64,000 nucleotides of DNA from Prosthecobacter sp. GTDB lineage: Bacteria; Verrucomicrobiota; Verrucomicrobiia; Verrucomicrobiales; Verrucomicrobiaceae. How positions within the stretch are numbered: the first letter of the stretch is position 1; each line of letters begins with the position of its first letter. Both the position numbers and the translations under genes were made by a program. The stretch lies in NCBI RefSeq assembly GCF_014879935.1, contig NZ_JACSRD010000163.1, positions 53,642 to 117,641 of the forward strand. The letters are read 5' to 3'. Below the pieces are notes generated by a model. That model was given only the letters and a program-made list of their open reading frames with translations. It made no database searches and was not told where the DNA came from. Positions 25,004-32,035 of this stretch are shown here, piece after piece.

Positions 25004-25717
25004 TTACTTCGGGGAGCCGGCATTCGAGCCGGCGGCCTTCGGCGTTCCGACGGCGGCGGCGAGCAGGTCCTCCTTGGTGGCCCATTTATGAACCTCACGG
25101 CCGTTTTTGTCGAAGATCCGCACGGCAATGCCGCCCACGGCATCGGACTGCTGCGAGTTGGAGCCGTCGATGTAGTAGAAGCCACCGTCGAGCTTCTGCT
25201 TGTTCAGGATGATCTCGGAGGTGTCCACCGTGACCGTGCCTGATCCGGCGATGGTCGGCACCTTGATGCTGCCCGAGGTCTCAACACGGGCGGTGCCCTT
25301 CCCCTTTCCGCCGTCTTCCTTGCGGAAGCACCAGTAGTCCACCCGCAGGTCGCCGACGGTGAGTGGCTCGCGGTTTTTCAAGCTGATCTTGTAGATCCAG
25401 GTCTCCTGCTCGTAGGTGGTGTTGTTGCGGCGGGTCTTCACCTCCCCCAGCTTTTTCTTCGTGTAGGAGACGTCGAAGCTGTATTTGGCGTTCGCCGCCG
25501 CCCACTCACGGATGAATTTCTGATCCGCTTCGGAGAAAAGGGCGATCTTGGCCGCGATGGCCCGGGTCTCGCCAGAACGCATGAGGGTGACGGTGTCGCC
25601 GGTAGCGCTGAGGATCTCAGCGTCGAGTTTGCGCCCTTGCGTGTCGGTAAACTCGCGGGCGGAAAGGCCGCTAAGGCCCAGAAGCATGCAGGTGGGGATG
25701 AGAATGCGCGTTTTCAT
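25004..25717 (-). CDS. Exported SHD1-like-domain protein
   Basis: A 237-residue exported protein with signal peptide MKTRILIPTCMLLGLSGLSA. Mature residues about 20-70 (REFTDTQGRKLDAEILSATGDTVTLMRSG ... ALFSEADQKFIREW) match the SLA1 homology domain 1-like repeat seen in many Verrucomicrobiota/Planctomycetota envelope proteins. The rest has alternating strands (YEQETWIYKISLKNREPL, DYWCFRKEDGGKGKG, GGFYYIDG). The function is not known; periplasmic localisation is likely. It is separated from mfd by a strong terminator. Confidence 0.75.
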   Translation of the reverse strand: MKTRILIPTCMLLGLSGLSAREFTDTQGRKLDAEILSATGDTVTLMRSGETRAIAAKIALFSEADQKFIREWAAANAKYSFDVSYTKKKLGEVKTRRNNTTYEQETWIYKISLKNREPLTVGDLRVDYWCFRKEDGGKGKGTARVETSGSIKVPTIAGSGTVTVDTSEIILNKQKLDGGFYYIDGSNSQQSDAVGGIAVRIFDKNGREVHKWATKEDLLAAAVGTPKAAGSNAGSPK

Positions 25718-25834
25718 GGACTTGAATCCTGTTTCAGACGGTCGGAGGCTAGGTGAATGCCCCCTTTCGCGTCAAGAACGTTTTGGACATGCCGGATTGA
25801 TCAATCGTCTCGGAAAATTCGTTTATGACAGGCC

Positions 25835-27199
25835 ATGACTCACGCTTCAGCCACCTCACGCCGCCGTTTCCTCCAGCAATGCACCGCCGCGGGCGCGGCG
25901 TTCGGCTTTCCCACGATCATCCCGTCCTCAGCTCTCGGCAAAGACGGCACGGTGGCTCCCTCGAACCGCACCACACTGGCTTTGATCGGCTGCGGCGGCC
26001 GCGGCACGGATGTGGTGAAGAACTTCCTCAATGACGAACGCGTGCAGGTCATCGCCGTGTGCGATGTCGAACGCGAGTCCGACCGCTACAACAAAGGTCT
26101 CATCAAAAAGGCTGGTGCCTTTGGCCGCGAGCCAGCCAAACGGCTCGTGGACAAAACCTACGGCACCACCGGCTGCGCGGTGCATGAGGACTTCCGAGAG
26201 GTGCTCGCACGGGCAGATGTCGATGCCGTGCAGATCGCCACGCCGGACCACTGGCATGCCTTGCAGGCTGTCGCCGCTGCGCGGGCGAAGAAGCACATCT
26301 ACTGCGAGAAGCCGCTGAGCCTCACCATCGCCCAGGGGCGCTTCATGAGCGATGTCGTGCGCCAGAGCGGTGTCGTGTGGCAGACCGGCAGCCAGCAGCG
26401 CAGCGATGTGCATTTCCGCATGGCCGCCGAATACGTCCGCAACGGCAAGATCGGCAAGCTGAAGCAAATCCGTGTCGGCCTCGCCAGCGACAACCGCGAC
26501 AACAACGGCTGCGCCTCGCAAACCGAGCCCACGCCCGTGCCCGCAGGCCTGAACTACGACCTGTGGCTCGGTCCCGCGCCCGAGGCCCCGTTTTGCCCCG
26601 CGCGACTGCACTCGAACTGGCGCTGGTTCTACGATTACAGCGGCGGGAACATCACCGACTTCGGCGCCCACCACCTCGACATCGTGCAATGGGCGCTCGG
26701 CATGGATGAGAGCGGCCCCGTCGAATTCCTCGATCTCAACGCCGAATGGCCCGCACCTGGCAGCCTGTACACCACCGCGCCGAAATTCGACTTCGCCTAC
26801 CGCTACGCCGACGGCACCACCGTGCGTGTGAAGGACAAGCAGGACTTCGGGGCCGGCATCAGCTTTGAAGGTGAACTCGGCAGCGTGCTGTGCACCCGCG
26901 GCAAGCTGGAGATCAAGCCCGTCGAGCTGCGCAAACCTCTCGCCGACGGCGATGTGCGCCTCTTCGAGAGCAAAGATCACTTCCGCAACTTCATCGACGC
27001 AATCCAGACCGGAGCGAAAACGGCCGCCCCCATCGAATACGCCCACCGCAGCATCACCATCGCGCATCTGGCAAACATCGCCCTGCGCCTCCGCCGCCAG
27101 AAACTCCGCTGGGACCCGACGAAGGAGCAGATCCTCGATGATGCGGAAGCAGCGGCCATGCAGACACGCCCGATGCGCGGTCCGTGGAAGCTGGCTTGA
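25835..27199 (+). CDS. Tat-exported Gfo/Idh/MocA oxidoreductase
   Basis: A 454-residue protein. The twin-arginine signal TSRRRFLQQCTAAGAAFGFP marks folded export. The Rossmann NAD(P) site is LALIGCGGRGTDVVKNFLN, followed by DAVQIATPDHWHALQAVAAARAKKHIYCEKPLS, the EKP motif with the active-site Lys. FGAHHLDIVQWAL and the beta-sheet C-terminus complete the family. Exported GFO/IDH/MocA enzymes are abundant in this phylum and typically oxidise or rearrange sugars, sometimes with tightly held NAD. Substrate unknown. The promoter of the sigma gene downstream starts only 7 bases after this stop. Confidence 0.92.
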   Translation: MTHASATSRRRFLQQCTAAGAAFGFPTIIPSSALGKDGTVAPSNRTTLALIGCGGRGTDVVKNFLNDERVQVIAVCDVERESDRYNKGLIKKAGAFGREPAKRLVDKTYGTTGCAVHEDFREVLARADVDAVQIATPDHWHALQAVAAARAKKHIYCEKPLSLTIAQGRFMSDVVRQSGVVWQTGSQQRSDVHFRMAAEYVRNGKIGKLKQIRVGLASDNRDNNGCASQTEPTPVPAGLNYDLWLGPAPEAPFCPARLHSNWRWFYDYSGGNITDFGAHHLDIVQWALGMDESGPVEFLDLNAEWPAPGSLYTTAPKFDFAYRYADGTTVRVKDKQDFGAGISFEGELGSVLCTRGKLEIKPVELRKPLADGDVRLFESKDHFRNFIDAIQTGAKTAAPIEYAHRSITIAHLANIALRLRRQKLRWDPTKEQILDDAEAAAMQTRPMRGPWKLA

Positions 27200-27205
27200 T
27201 TTGCG

Positions 27206-27231
27206 TGTAACAACCGGCGGCGTTTGCTGAA
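27206..27231 (+). promoter_or_regulatory. ECF-type promoter-like motif upstream of the sigma gene
   Basis: TGTAAC (27206-27211), 15 bases, then CTGAA (27227-27231), ending 14 bases before the ATG of the sigma gene. The same motif with the same spacing occurs upstream of the kinase gene (27987-28012). Likely -35 and -10 elements for the neighbouring sigma factor; function inferred. Confidence 0.5.
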
Positions 27232-27245
27232 GAACCGCCGCTGTC

Positions 27246-27962
27246 ATGTCCCCCGATTCCGCTCCATCGCCTTTGTTCGCGACCACACGCTGGTCCGTCG
27301 TGCTGGCGGCGAGGCATGTGGACTCGACGATGGCGATGGAGACGCTGTGCCGGGCCTACTGGTATCCGCTTTACGCGTATGTGCGGCGCGAAGGCCATCC
27401 GCCGCATGACGCGCAGGACCTGACGCAGGAGTTCTTCGCACGATTGCTCGAAAAGGACTGGCTGCGGGCCGCAGGGCCGGAACAGGGACGCTTCCGCACC
27501 TTTCTGCTGGTCGCGATGAAGCGCTTCCTCATCAACGAGTGGCACAAACAGGCCGCGCAGAAGCGTGGCGGCCAGATCACGCATGTGCCGCTGGATGTGG
27601 ACGATGCTGAACGCCGTTTTGCCTGCGAACCCGAACTGGTGCCGGATGCGATGTTCGAACGGCGCTGGGCGATGACGTTGCTGGAGCAGACATTGACGGC
27701 CTTGGAGGCCGAATTCGCCTCCGCAGGCAAAGGGGCTGACTTTTTTGCCATGAAGCACTGCCTCACGCTGGATCGCGGCAGCATCTCGTATGCGGAGCTG
27801 GCGGCCAAAACCGGCTGTGGCGAAGGTGCGGCGCGTGTGGCGGTGCATCGGCTGCGAAAACGCTTCCGCGAGCTGTTTCGCGAAAACATCGCCGCCACTC
27901 TCGCTGAAGGGGAAGATGTGGAAACCGAGATCCAGCACGTCGTGGCCGTGCTGGCTGGCTGA
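27246..27962 (+). CDS. ECF-family RNA polymerase sigma factor
   Basis: A 238-residue sigma-70-family protein. Region 2 is clear: LCRAYWYPLYAYVRREGHPPHDAQDLTQEFFARLL and RFRTFLLVAMKRFLINEW, covering core binding and -10 reading. Region 4 is SISYAELAAKTGCGEGAARVAVHRLRKRF, a helix-turn-helix for -35 reading. The type is common in Planctomycetota and Verrucomicrobiota, where such sigma factors are often encoded next to Ser/Thr kinases that may control them. Here the kinase gene follows 62 bases downstream, with the same promoter-like motif in front of each. That suggests self-control, but this is inference from sequence. Confidence 0.9.
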   Translation: MSPDSAPSPLFATTRWSVVLAARHVDSTMAMETLCRAYWYPLYAYVRREGHPPHDAQDLTQEFFARLLEKDWLRAAGPEQGRFRTFLLVAMKRFLINEWHKQAAQKRGGQITHVPLDVDDAERRFACEPELVPDAMFERRWAMTLLEQTLTALEAEFASAGKGADFFAMKHCLTLDRGSISYAELAAKTGCGEGAARVAVHRLRKRFRELFRENIAATLAEGEDVETEIQHVVAVLAG

Positions 27963-27986
27963 GAGGACGACAGCGGCGTTTTTTCT

Positions 27987-28012
27987 TGTAACGGCCAGCC
28001 GCATCTCCTGAA
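27987..28012 (+). promoter_or_regulatory. ECF-type promoter-like motif upstream of the kinase gene
   Basis: TGTAAC (27987-27992), 15 bases, then CTGAA (28008-28012). Same elements and spacing as the motif before the sigma gene. The ATG at 28024 is only 12 bases past the CTGAA, so the transcript would have almost no leader. Confidence 0.5.
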
Positions 28013-28023
28013 CTGCCTTGTTG

Positions 28024-30507
28024 ATGAACGAAGTGCCTCCATGCCCGAAGTGCGGCTCGACTCTTCCCGACGATGCGCCGCTGGGCCTCTGCCCGCGTTG
28101 TCTCGCGGCTTTGAACTTTGCCACGGAGACGATGCCGCCTGAATCGGGGCCCGTGGCCCCGCAGGCTCCGTTGAAGCCGGAGGAGATCGCTCCGCACTTC
28201 CCGCAGCTCGAAATCCTCGAATGTCTCGGTCGTGGCGGCATGGGGGTCGTTTACAAGGCACGTCAAAAGTCGCTGAACCGCCTCGTGGCGCTCAAACTTC
28301 TCGCCCCCGAACGTGCGGGCGACGCGACGTTCGCCGCACGCTTTGAAAAGGAGGCCCAGGCGCTCGCGGCGCTGAATCATCCGCACATCGTCACGATCCA
28401 TGACTTCGGCCAGGCGGGCGGTTTCTTCTACCTGCTGATGGAGTTCGTCGATGGCGTGAATCTGCGCCAGGCGATGACTGCGGGACGTTTCACGCCGGAT
28501 CAGGCGCTGGCGATCGTGCCGCCGGTATGCGAGGCGCTGCAATACGCACACGAGCACGGCATCGTGCATCGCGACATCAAGCCGGAGAACCTGCTGCTGG
28601 ACAAGGAAGGCCGCGTGAAGATCGCCGACTTTGGCATCGCGAAGATGCTGGACCGTGGCCATCTCACTCCGCGAGATGAGCATGCCGCTGTCGTTGGCAA
28701 CGATCACAGTCAAGGTTTGGGCGCAAAAGAGGCTGGCGTGAGCGCTCATCTCATCTCGCGGAGCGAGATGGCTACTTTGGCTGGCACCCCGACCTATGCG
28801 GCCCCGGAACAGCAGAGCGATCCGCGGCATGTGGATCATCGCGCGGACATCTATTCGCTTGGCGTGGTGCTTTACGAACTGCTCACGGGCGAGTTGCCGA
28901 AAGACAAGCTGGAGCCGCCATCACGGCGTGTGCAGATCGATGTGCGCCTGGATGAGGTGGTTCTGCGTGCCCTGGAAACGCGACCTGAGCTGCGCTTCGC
29001 CACTGCGGCGGAGTTTCGCACCCAACTGGCGGAAATCACAGCCGCACCACCGGCTCAACCTCCGCCGCTGCCCCGCCGGCAAAAGCCTTCGCCGGGCAGA
29101 CGCCTGCTGAGCGGGTTCGCCATTCTCCTCAGTCTGATCATGCTGCTCGGAGCGACGGTTTTGAACGAGTTCATCGATGACTTCGGCCTCACGGCGAACG
29201 CGCGGAAACACCTCCAGGCTCGACGTGCGGCCCAGGAGGCGCTCCACGAGACCAAAAAGGCGGCCGTGGATATCAACCACCTGCTGGTGGAGGCCCGTGA
29301 AGCACAGAATCTGGCCGAGATCGAACGGCTGACACCCAAGGTGGAAAAGGCCCAGGCCAAAGCAACGCAGGCGGCGGCAGACCTGGAGCAAACCAATCTC
29401 CGCAAACAGAACGACGAGGTGGAACGGGTGATGATCATCCGTGTCCTCGCCTGCGGCCTTCTCGCAGCGGGCCTTGTGGGCTTTTTCCGCCCGCCGAACG
29501 CCACATACCCGGGCGAAAGCCGAAGCGTTGGCAGAATCGTCGTGGGCATCTTGTCTGCCTGGCTTCTCGCGGCTGCACTCTACCACTGGCGTGCGGACCT
29601 GGACCAACTGGGCGGCCTTCCGACAGCGATGACGCCGTCGGGCCAGTTCGGCATTCCATGGCTGGCCTTCGGTCTCCAGCTCTTGATCCTTGCGCTACTC
29701 GTCGGTGGAGCCGTCTGGCTTGTACGAACGCTGTTCAAGCGCAACCAAGTCGGATGTGCCGTCGCCGTGATCGTGTTGCTGGTGATTCTGGCGCTTTTGC
29801 TCGTTCCGGCGATCGTCTGGCGCGTGTCCAGGTCCGCCCATGCCAAACAGGCGCCTGTTCCGGCATCGGACAAAGCCACGCGGATCGCGCCTGTCACCGC
29901 TTGGGAATCGCGACTGATGGACGACCTGCTCAAGTGGAAGAAGCAGGAGGCGGAACTCAGCAAGACCTTGGGAGCGGCGCACCCGCAACTGAAGGCCGCA
30001 CGGGAACAGATCGCGCTGCTCGGGAAACTGATCGAGGCGGAACGCAAAAAGTATGACTCCGGTGTGCCTGCGATCACGCTCAAGGACACCCGCTTTCTCA
30101 CCACGGGAGGACAGCGCGTGCTGAACTCCCGCTACACCCTGGATGTCAGCTTTCGTGCCATGACGGGCCTGGATGGAAAATCGCGGATGCGGGGCTACAC
30201 ACTCAAGGACAGCCAGTCAGACGGGGCGCAAGGGATCACCCGATTCGCGCCGTTGGCGATCAATGACGAGGCCTTCGTCATCTTCTGGGACAACGACAAG
30301 AACGACCTTTGGCTCGCGTCGCCTTCCCTCATTCGTTGGCATCACCTGCCGGAGTCAGGCCGCCCCTCGGACAAGGTGGTCTTCGCACCGGACATCAAGG
30401 CTGATCTCACCCGGCAAATGCCCGAACCTTTTCGCGAGGCCGTGGCACGCTGGCATTTCCGTCAGGAAGGCGACATCGAAGCTGCTGCCAAACAGGCCGC
30501 TCAGTAG
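28024..30507 (+). CDS. Membrane Ser/Thr protein kinase with an inserted palindromic segment
   Basis: About 827 residues from ATG 28024; TTG 28018 is an alternative. A zinc ribbon CPKCGSTLPDDAP with GLCPRC (residues 7-28) precedes the kinase. Kinase motifs: ECLGRGGMGVVYKARQKS (Gly loop, near residue 65), ALKLL (Lys), HRDIKPENLLLD (about 182), DFGIAKML (about 202), APEQQ (about 259). Between DFG and APE, where the activation loop should be short, about 40 residues are encoded by an inverted-repeat DNA element (28655-28775). The C-terminal half has several membrane segments (from about residue 361) and an outer domain with HWRADLDQLGG and LDVSFRAMTGLDG. It likely senses an envelope signal and phosphorylates a partner, possibly the sigma factor. 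Confidence 0.92.
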   Translation: MNEVPPCPKCGSTLPDDAPLGLCPRCLAALNFATETMPPESGPVAPQAPLKPEEIAPHFPQLEILECLGRGGMGVVYKARQKSLNRLVALKLLAPERAGDATFAARFEKEAQALAALNHPHIVTIHDFGQAGGFFYLLMEFVDGVNLRQAMTAGRFTPDQALAIVPPVCEALQYAHEHGIVHRDIKPENLLLDKEGRVKIADFGIAKMLDRGHLTPRDEHAAVVGNDHSQGLGAKEAGVSAHLISRSEMATLAGTPTYAAPEQQSDPRHVDHRADIYSLGVVLYELLTGELPKDKLEPPSRRVQIDVRLDEVVLRALETRPELRFATAAEFRTQLAEITAAPPAQPPPLPRRQKPSPGRRLLSGFAILLSLIMLLGATVLNEFIDDFGLTANARKHLQARRAAQEALHETKKAAVDINHLLVEAREAQNLAEIERLTPKVEKAQAKATQAAADLEQTNLRKQNDEVERVMIIRVLACGLLAAGLVGFFRPPNATYPGESRSVGRIVVGILSAWLLAAALYHWRADLDQLGGLPTAMTPSGQFGIPWLAFGLQLLILALLVGGAVWLVRTLFKRNQVGCAVAVIVLLVILALLLVPAIVWRVSRSAHAKQAPVPASDKATRIAPVTAWESRLMDDLLKWKKQEAELSKTLGAAHPQLKAAREQIALLGKLIEAERKKYDSGVPAITLKDTRFLTTGGQRVLNSRYTLDVSFRAMTGLDGKSRMRGYTLKDSQSDGAQGITRFAPLAINDEAFVIFWDNDKNDLWLASPSLIRWHHLPESGRPSDKVVFAPDIKADLTRQMPEPFREAVARWHFRQEGDIEAAAKQAAQ
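28655..28775. repeat. Inverted-repeat element inside the kinase activation segment
   Basis: 26-base inverted arms (28655-28680 and 28750-28775; two mismatches) flank about 69 bases. It is open in the kinase frame and encodes about 40 residues (from GHLTPRDEHAA to ISRSEMA) inserted between the DFG and APE motifs. The arm core reads GCCATCTC, then ACTCCGCGAGATGAG. The length and symmetry suggest a mobile or interspersed palindromic element. Confidence 0.8.
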
Positions 30508-30773
30508 CGTGACGGGACGGGAGCTGGCCGCTGCGGGTCCACATACTCCGTTTCAGCCCTCCGCACCTCGACCTGCGGCGGAGCGGGAGGCGGAGGTGGG
30601 GGTTCCTCCCTGCCCTTCCCACGTCCCACCGCATCAAACGGAGCCGTGACGATGTCACCTGTCGTTTTCACCGTGGTGGTCACGATGCTGCCCGCCGTCT
30701 TTACCGGCACGGTGACCAAAGAGCAGCCTGTCATGCTGATGCACATAGCCGGCAGAATGAGGCGGAAGTTCAT
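30501..30773 (-). CDS. Small lipoprotein
   Basis: A 90-residue lipoprotein; the signal MNFRLILPAMCISMTGCS ends in a lipobox (TGCS, Cys near residue 17). It continues SLVTVPVKTAGSIVTTTVKTTGDIV and ends in a Pro-rich tail (EEPPPPPPAPPQV). It is a paralogue of the next gene downstream in the window (30809-31180), which has CSLVTVPLGAAGTVAGATVKATGG. The N-terminal repeat is apolar and Val/Thr-rich; role unknown. Its stop overlaps the kinase stop region by 7 bases (convergent). Confidence 0.72.
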   Translation of the reverse strand: MNFRLILPAMCISMTGCSLVTVPVKTAGSIVTTTVKTTGDIVTAPFDAVGRGKGREEPPPPPPAPPQVEVRRAETEYVDPQRPAPVPSRY

Positions 30774-30808
30774 GCGATGGGTTTAACTGAATCCGGGCGG
30801 TTTGTCAC

Positions 30809-31180
30809 TCACCGCGTCGGCTGTGGCGGATATGGATACCAGCGGCCCTGATACCACTGGCCCTGCGGCTGCTGGGCCGGGTAAGGATACGCTTGTTGGG
30901 GGGGCGGATAAGGCGGCACATACGGCTGCTGCTGCGGATAATACTGCGGCGGATACTGTGCCGGATAGGCTTGCTGCTGAGGATAGTAACCCTGCTGCGG
31001 CGGTGGCGCAGGCTGGCTGTGGCTGCCCATGGCCTGGACTCCCGCCTTTGCCACGCCTCCCGTGGCCTTCACCGTGGCACCAGCCACCGTTCCGGCGGCC
31101 CCCAGCGGAACGGTGACGAGTGAGCATGAGGCGAGGCTGCCAATGAAAATAAACGCGAGGAGGCGCATGAGGAGCGCCAT
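30809..31180 (-). CDS. Small Tyr/Gln/Pro-rich lipoprotein
   Basis: A 123-residue lipoprotein with signal MALLMRLLAFIFIGSLASCS (lipobox Cys near residue 19), then the same conserved start as its neighbour (SLVTVPLGAAGTVAGATVKATGGVAKAG). The rest is a low-complexity tail of Gln, Tyr and Pro (QQGYYPQQQAYPAQYPPQYY), unusual and probably flexible. Two adjacent paralogues point to a tandem duplication followed by divergence of the tails. Function unknown; it is expected on the outer membrane or periplasmic face. Confidence 0.72.
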   Translation of the reverse strand: MALLMRLLAFIFIGSLASCSLVTVPLGAAGTVAGATVKATGGVAKAGVQAMGSHSQPAPPPQQGYYPQQQAYPAQYPPQYYPQQQPYVPPYPPPQQAYPYPAQQPQGQWYQGRWYPYPPQPTR

Positions 31181-31201
31181 TAGCCCGGGACTGCCGCCTT
31201 G

Positions 31202-31954
31202 TCACCCAAACTGCTTCCAGAACATGACAATCGAGATCACGAAGCCGATCGCCGTGATCAGATGCCGCACACGCCTCGGTTCGATGCGTTGGGAGAAATG
31301 TGCGCCGAAGTAATAGCCCACCAGCGCCCCGGCGGTCAGCGCCAGCGCCTGCGGCCAGTTCACCATGCCGGCGGCGATGAACCACACGGCCGCGACCACA
31401 TTGATGAGGCTGCCGAGCAGGTTTTTCATCGCATTCATCTCGTGGATGTGCGTCATGCCCATGAAACCAAACGAGGCGAGCATCAGGATGCCGATCCCCG
31501 CCCCAAAAAACGCGCCGTAGATGGCCACCGGCAATTGCAGCGCCAGAGAAAACCACAACGCCTTCGCTTTCGCATCTGTCACTGACTTGCGCAGAAAGCC
31601 CTGGAGAAAAAACAGCACCGTGGCGAACAGAACGAGGAACGGGATGAGCTTTGAAAACTGGTCATCGCTCGTCTGCGTCAGCAACCAGCTCCCAAACGCC
31701 GCACCGACGAGGCAGACCGGGATGAAGCGCCACAATTGCTCGCGAATCGCCCGCAAATGCCCGCGAAAGCTCACGATGCTGCCCGCCGTGCCGATCACGA
31801 GGCCCACGGTGCTCGTCGCATTCGCCATCACCGGCGGCGTGCCGCACATCAGCAGCACCGGAAACGTCAGCAACGTCCCCCCACCCGCCACCGCATTCAC
31901 CGCCCCCGCCGTGCATCCGGCGGCGCTGAGGGCGAGGAGTTCGAGGAGGGACAT
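31202..31954 (-). CDS. TSUP (TauE/SafE) family membrane transporter
   Basis: A 250-residue multi-pass protein with about seven to eight hydrophobic segments. It has the family's paired Gly-rich turns: AGCTAGAVNAVAGGGTLLTFP near the start and YGAFFGAGIGILMLASFG in the middle. TSUP proteins carry sulfite, sulfonates, or other organic anions out of or into the cell. It starts 21 bases after a tandem hairpin region (31966-32035). No clear substrate. Confidence 0.92.
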   Translation of the reverse strand: MSLLELLALSAAGCTAGAVNAVAGGGTLLTFPVLLMCGTPPVMANATSTVGLVIGTAGSIVSFRGHLRAIREQLWRFIPVCLVGAAFGSWLLTQTSDDQFSKLIPFLVLFATVLFFLQGFLRKSVTDAKAKALWFSLALQLPVAIYGAFFGAGIGILMLASFGFMGMTHIHEMNAMKNLLGSLINVVAAVWFIAAGMVNWPQALALTAGALVGYYFGAHFSQRIEPRRVRHLITAIGFVISIVMFWKQFG

Positions 31955-31965
31955 GCCCCGTTCCT

Positions 31966-32035
31966 AAAGTAGCCTTGTTGCTGCGCAACAAGGTTCTGCC
32001 AGTTGCACCGCAACTGGACAATTTTGGACTACTTC
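31966..32035. terminator. Tandem hairpins between the FG-GAP gene and the TSUP gene
   Basis: Two perfect hairpins: 31973-31993 (arms CCTTGTTGC/GCAACAAGG, loop TGC) and 31999-32017 (arms CCAGTTGC/GCAACTGG, loop ACC). The pair is flanked by short inverted ends AAGTAG and CTACTT. It lies between two minus-strand genes and could stop transcription of the upstream FG-GAP gene. It may also be a small repeat element, since the outer ends are inverted too. Confidence 0.6.

Noticed and set aside
25928..27286. 452-residue open frame opposite the Gfo/Idh/MocA gene
   Set aside because: Antisense shadow; the plus-strand gene has a Tat signal, Rossmann loop and EKP motif.
30809..31180. Gln/Tyr/Pro-rich repeats taken as a CRISPR-like or tandem DNA repeat
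   Set aside because: The periodicity is protein low complexity inside a lipoprotein gene with a good lipobox, not spaced identical DNA repeats.
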